A DNA stretch of 64,000 nt from Cunninghamella blakesleeana (Eukaryota; Mucoromycota; Mucoromycetes; Mucorales; Cunninghamellaceae): NCBI GenBank assembly GCA_017871115.1, contig JAFCIZ010000006.1:1612001-1676000 (forward strand), read 5' to 3'. Under the pieces are notes generated by a model. It saw only the letters and a list, made by a program, of their open reading frames with translations, searched no databases and had not been told where the DNA came from. The position numbers and the translations under genes were made by a program. Below, in pieces: positions 60,123 through 64,000 of the stretch; the stretch's first letter is position 1, and every line of letters starts with the position of its first letter.

Positions 60123-60147
60123 CGATTTTAAAATAACCGATTTTAAA
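60123..60147. promoter_or_regulatory. Paired CGATTTTAAA elements
   Basis: Two exact copies of CGATTTTAAA at 60123-60132 and 60138-60147, 15 bp apart, 62-87 bp before the ATG of the small minus-strand gene. The same core occurs upstream of several other genes in the window. Confidence 0.45.
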
Positions 60148-60471
60148 GTTTGTTTCAAATGAAAAAGAAATTTCTATTTTTATAAATTATAATCACTTCA
60201 CTTTTTTATTTTTAAAAAAAAAAGTAATAATCATGACCATGACCATGATCATACCATAATAATGAAGGGATTACACGATATTCATTTAAATAACTATTGT
60301 TGTTGCTGTATGATTATTTAATATAAAATGAACAAAATCAATGACTATAAAAAAATTAAATTCGAATAGATCATCGGGGAATTAAATAAGATTTTTTTGT
60401 TTTTTAATTTATGTTCATTTTTTTACTCTTTTTTTTTAATTTTCACATCCCATTTTTTTTTTTTTTTAATA

Positions 60472-61722
60472 ATGTCAAGATTAGTATCACCACGAAATAA
60501 AAAGCTATTCGTCGAATTACCAAAGTGGAAAGTTTTATCAAGACCTACCGATAATACATCCGAAGTTACCGTTTATATTAAAGGTTTTTATATAACTGTT
60601 TTATTTCATTCTTATATTAATAAAATAAATAAATAACATACAAAAAAATGGTTATAAACTGGATAACTCAGTTATATTATAGGTTTCCTTGCTGAAGGAG
60701 ATACAAGCGAAAACTTTGAAGACTGGCTACATTCACATAAATTATTAGTATTAAGTCCAAAACATAAATGGGGTTCGGAAGCTTTAGGGTAAATATATTT
60801 CATTTTTAAAAACTAAAATAAAAAGATTAATAATACGAAAGAATATTAGTTTTTGATAAAAATAAATAAATATACTTTAATAGCTAATAATGATAAAACC
60901 CCATTTTTTTTATAACCCATCTATTTTTTTTTATGATATATTATAGATATTCCTGGCCATCAGGTACGGCTATCAACCATATACCTGTGCCTTTTGCTAG
61001 CCTGAGTTCTTTAGCATATTTAGTAGGACGAAATTATCAACAATTAAAACATTTAAAGTTTCCGTCACCATTATCAATTATGGGAGCAGTAGCTATTGAT
61101 GTTGGATTACATCTTGGTCGACTAGCTTATCAATTTAATATAGCGACAAAGGAAAGTGAAGAGAGGGCTGAAATGTTAGCTTGGCGATTATTAGAATTAC
61201 GTAAAAGGTATGATTATTTACGAGTGGTATCTCATTCTTTGGGTTGTAGGCATCTGGTCGAAGCTTGCTCTATTATGGAAAAGGATCAAAGGTAAATAAT
61301 ATATATATTATATAATTGTGTGTGCTTAAAAAATAAAATAAAGATTAAGTTTGATAAAATCTGATATTAAAAAAAAAAATCCTTTTAGACCCAATGAAAT
61401 TCATTTATGTGCCCCTGCGTTAATAAAAAAAGATATTATTCCTTGGATTAAAATGGGGTCTGGTGGGCTTGGGATCAACAAAACAAGTATTTATTACTCT
61501 CATAAAGACATCACTTTAGGTATATTATTAAGAACATTACTCGGTGGCGATCAAGCGATAGGTGAAATAGGTATAATGAATGAAAAATTGGACCCTTCAG
61601 TTTCTTTTATAGATGTCAGTTCATCTTTGGGTGGGTTTTATATTGGAGCTCATACAGATTATGCAAATAAATTTCATTATTTCTGTCAATCCTCATCGAA
61701 TCATCTTTTAAAACATATGTAA
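60472..61722 (+). CDS. Alpha/beta-hydrolase, DUF726-like
   Basis: Four exons (60472-60583, 60683-60788, 60947-61291, 61389-61722) give 298 residues. VVSHSLGCRHLVEAC is a nucleophile-elbow-like GxSxG variant (SHSLG, with Ser in place of the first Gly). NEIHLCAPALIKKDI, then YYSHKDITLGILLRTLLGG, resemble the later strand, the Asp-bearing YSxxD motif and the following helix of DUF726/TMCO4 proteins. NFEDWLHSHKLLVLSPKHKWG near the start may be the first strand region. The DUF726 proteins are poorly characterised; yeast Mil1 is one. No membrane helix is evident, unlike TMCO4. The first intron has a weak GTTTTT donor but no alternative fits. A shortened form of the family is inferred. Confidence 0.6.
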
Positions 61723-62365
61723 AAAAAAATTATATAAACCAATAAAAACATTACTAGAATATCCTTTTTTTTTTTTTCTTTTTTCTTTTGTGATCTCATA
61801 ATAATAATAATAATAATACGTAATAGTTAAAAAAAAAATTTTCTCTCATTGATATAAATGGATAGTACTACTCTTAAAATTTTTTTGACAGATTTTTTTT
61901 TACTTTATTCCATGGAATGAAAATAAATCATGATATTTTTTTATTTTCTATATGTATTAGACTACATATTTAAATATATATATAAATATATATACATATA
62001 ATAAATTTAAAAATGGTGTTATTTTACTTTTAAATTTACAATACGTTTAATGTATTTTTTTAAGTGTGTGCACCCTTAAAAATACCTCAAAAAATGATTA
62101 GATAATTGGCTAATATTAATAATTTTTCAACTCAAACATAATAAATCAAGAAAAAAAATTTTTTAAATGGACTCCGTTTCTATCGGTCTTTTTCCTTTTT
62201 CTAATTTTGGATTTTTTGGATTTAATTTTTTTTCTTTATCAATCTAATTTTTTTTTTTTTTTCACTTTTTTTTTCTCTCACTCACATTCTTTTAATTGTT
62301 GTTACTACTAGTTCTATTCCATTTAATTTTTTTTTTCTTTCTTTCTATTATAATTTAAGTTAAAT
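61723..62365. other. Intergenic interval with pyrimidine-rich leader
   Basis: 3' flank of the hydrolase gene, then about 170 bp of almost pure T/C sequence (62190-62345) before the arrestin ATG. No gene recognised. Confidence 0.5.
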
Positions 62366-63902
62366 ATGATAGTGAACGCTGTTCGTAAATCTGCAGAAGT
62401 TCGCATTAATTTAGAAAATGACACTATTTTGCTATTGGGTCACCCTGATGAATCGGCTGGAAAAATATTAAGAGGCACTTTACATGTTATTGCTCATGAA
62501 AATATTAAAGTTAAAGCTATCAACTTGCGTTTTGTTGGAAAAATGAAAGTATCATGGTCGGAAGGTAAATATAGGCACAAAATAATATAAAACGATATAC
62601 AATAATAAAAAAAGTACTTATCAGTATATTTTTCACTTTTTTTATTGTTTTTTGATAGGTATTGGTCATCATCAACATCATTATAAACAAGAAAAAACAA
62701 TACTAGAACATAATTGGCAGTTTATACCTATGCAACAGCAACAACAACAGTTGCAATCGCAACAGCAACAACAACAACAACAACCTAATCATCATTCATC
62801 AAAGAAAACATATAGTCTTGCAGCAGGAGAACATAAATATAATTTTGAATTAATGCTTCCTGGAGATTTACCCGAATCGTTAGAAACAGTGGGTGGTCAA
62901 GTAATATATAGATTAAAAGCAACAGTAGAAAGATCAACCTTTATTCATAACAGCGTTAAAAAGAAATATGTGAAAATTATACGATCCATGCTACCTTCAG
63001 AATTTAGCTTACATCAATCCATGGAAATCCATAACACTTGGGTGAATAAAATGATGTATGATATCTCAATGCCATCCAAATTATATACATTGGGTGAACA
63101 AATCCCTATCTCCATTAATATCTTACCTATCGCTGCTGATCTAAAAGTGAAATCCATGACTATTACATTAAAAGAATATTGTGCTTATACCATCACGGAT
63201 AATAGTAAAACGGATACAAGATTGATTGTGCATAAAAAAATCATGGATCCTTTTCCTGAATCTTATGATGTTGAGACAAATCCTTGGTCAAATCAAGTCT
63301 CTTTGGATGTACCTACTACTTCACCTTCTATCTTTTGTGATACAGAAAATGATATGATTAAAGTAAGTCATAAAATGAAATTTATAATTAGTTTGATGAA
63401 TGGGGATGGCCATTATTCGGAATTAAGATGTGCTGTACCAGTGGTGATTGTGGATTCTTTGGCTTGTGAATCTGAAAATATGTTACCTGCTTATGACCAA
63501 ACTTGGCGTACCGTACCTTACGACCCTGCTGTATTTGAGGCATTACGTAGACGGCCTTCTTTAGCTGCTTCTTCTCTACCACCTTCTTCTCATTCACCTA
63601 TTGCATTATCAAATAACAATAATAATAATTTACAGCAACAACCTCAACCTCAACGTGAACCTTTATCAATAGCTGGTCGTCCTCGCAATTTATCTATTAC
63701 AACTTTATCGTCATCACCCAATCTTCGTTATATGAACCAATTGAGTGGAATGAATAATACTCCCCCTTCTAATGATCCATGGTGGCAAGGTATGGATCTT
63801 TCTCGTGTTCCTTCTTATAATACGGCAAAGCATTTAGACCATGTGGCTTTATCCTCTTCCTTACCTGCTTATGATCAATTATCTATTTCTCCAAGATGTT
63901 GA
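62366..63902 (+). CDS. Arrestin-domain trafficking adaptor (ART-like)
   Basis: Two exons, 62366-62564 and 62659-63902, encode 480 residues. The N-terminal arrestin sandwich shows VRINLENDTILLLGHPDESA, KILRGTLHVIAHENIKVKAI and, after a poly-Gln insert, YSLAAGEHKYNFELMLPGDLPES. The C-terminal arrestin half follows (LYTLGEQIPISINILP, VKSMTITLKEYCAYT). Two Ala-for-Pro versions of a PPxY motif (LPAYDQ) occur at about residue 340 and near the C-terminus; such motifs bind the WW domains of Rsp5/Nedd4 ligases. Fungal ARTs direct ubiquitination and endocytosis of plasma-membrane transporters. Here the partner permeases are unknown. The Gln run sits in a loop of the N-terminal sandwich. Confidence 0.85.
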
Positions 63903-64000
63903 TTTTTTATTTTTTACTTCTTTTATCATTTTCATTTCATTACTTTTTTTTTTTCTCATTTTTTTTAAAAAAATATCATACCACTTTCCCTACTCATTAT

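Overview
The window looks like nuclear DNA of an early-diverging, probably mucoralean fungus. This is inference from very AT-rich, T- and A-tract-filled intergenic DNA, small gene spacing, many short GT-AG introns (about 60-200 bp), long Asn/Gln/Ser/His tracts in proteins, and fungal versions of SET3, RAD5, ATG3, SAM50, URB1 and VFA1. No bacterial, plasmid, viral or CRISPR content was seen. I recognised no tRNA or rRNA gene. All introns and exon joins below were worked out by hand from reading frame and splice consensus.

Layout, left to right. 1-4651: 3' part of a SET3/SETD5-like chromatin gene, then a CDKN3/KAP-like phosphatase. 4652-6423: gene-free, with a possible Copia gag relic. 6424-10699: F-actin capping protein beta (minus), ribosomal protein eS21 (plus), and a LEA2-like membrane protein (minus). 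10700-13751: a 3 kb gene-poor gap. 13752-18051: RAD5. 18282-27836: SAM50 (minus) and URB1/NPA1 (plus), sharing a 322 bp divergent promoter. 28142-35287: ATG3, a response regulator (minus), an MPDU1-like PQ-loop protein, and a mitochondrial hot-dog thioesterase. 35605-43129: a GT2-type membrane glycosyltransferase, VFA1 (minus), and a large low-complexity protein of unknown function. 43891-50033: TLS1/C9orf78, YIP1, and the SMARCD/BAF60 SWI/SNF subunit. 50244-60061, all minus: a beta-propeller lactonase, a Pumilio (PUF) protein, a secreted Gly-rich protein with dibasic sites, and a 91-residue protein. 60472-63902: a DUF726-like hydrolase and an arrestin-domain adaptor.

The genes are mostly housekeeping and do not form one pathway. 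Related themes are chromatin (SET3-like, SMARCD), membrane traffic (YIP1, VFA1, ATG3, arrestin), ribosome production (eS21, URB1) and mitochondria (SAM50, thioesterase).

Most interesting observations: (1) a probable minor-spliceosome (U12-type) AT-AC intron in URB1; (2) a coding exon in capping protein beta that holds only the start codon; (3) a recurrent CGG-TTTAAA-like motif upstream of many genes here; (4) a secreted protein that looks like a kexin-processed precursor; (5) E2F/MCB-like sites and upstream ATGs ahead of RAD5. Two genes (the response regulator and the MPDU1-like gene) clearly need an upstream first exon that I could not fix.
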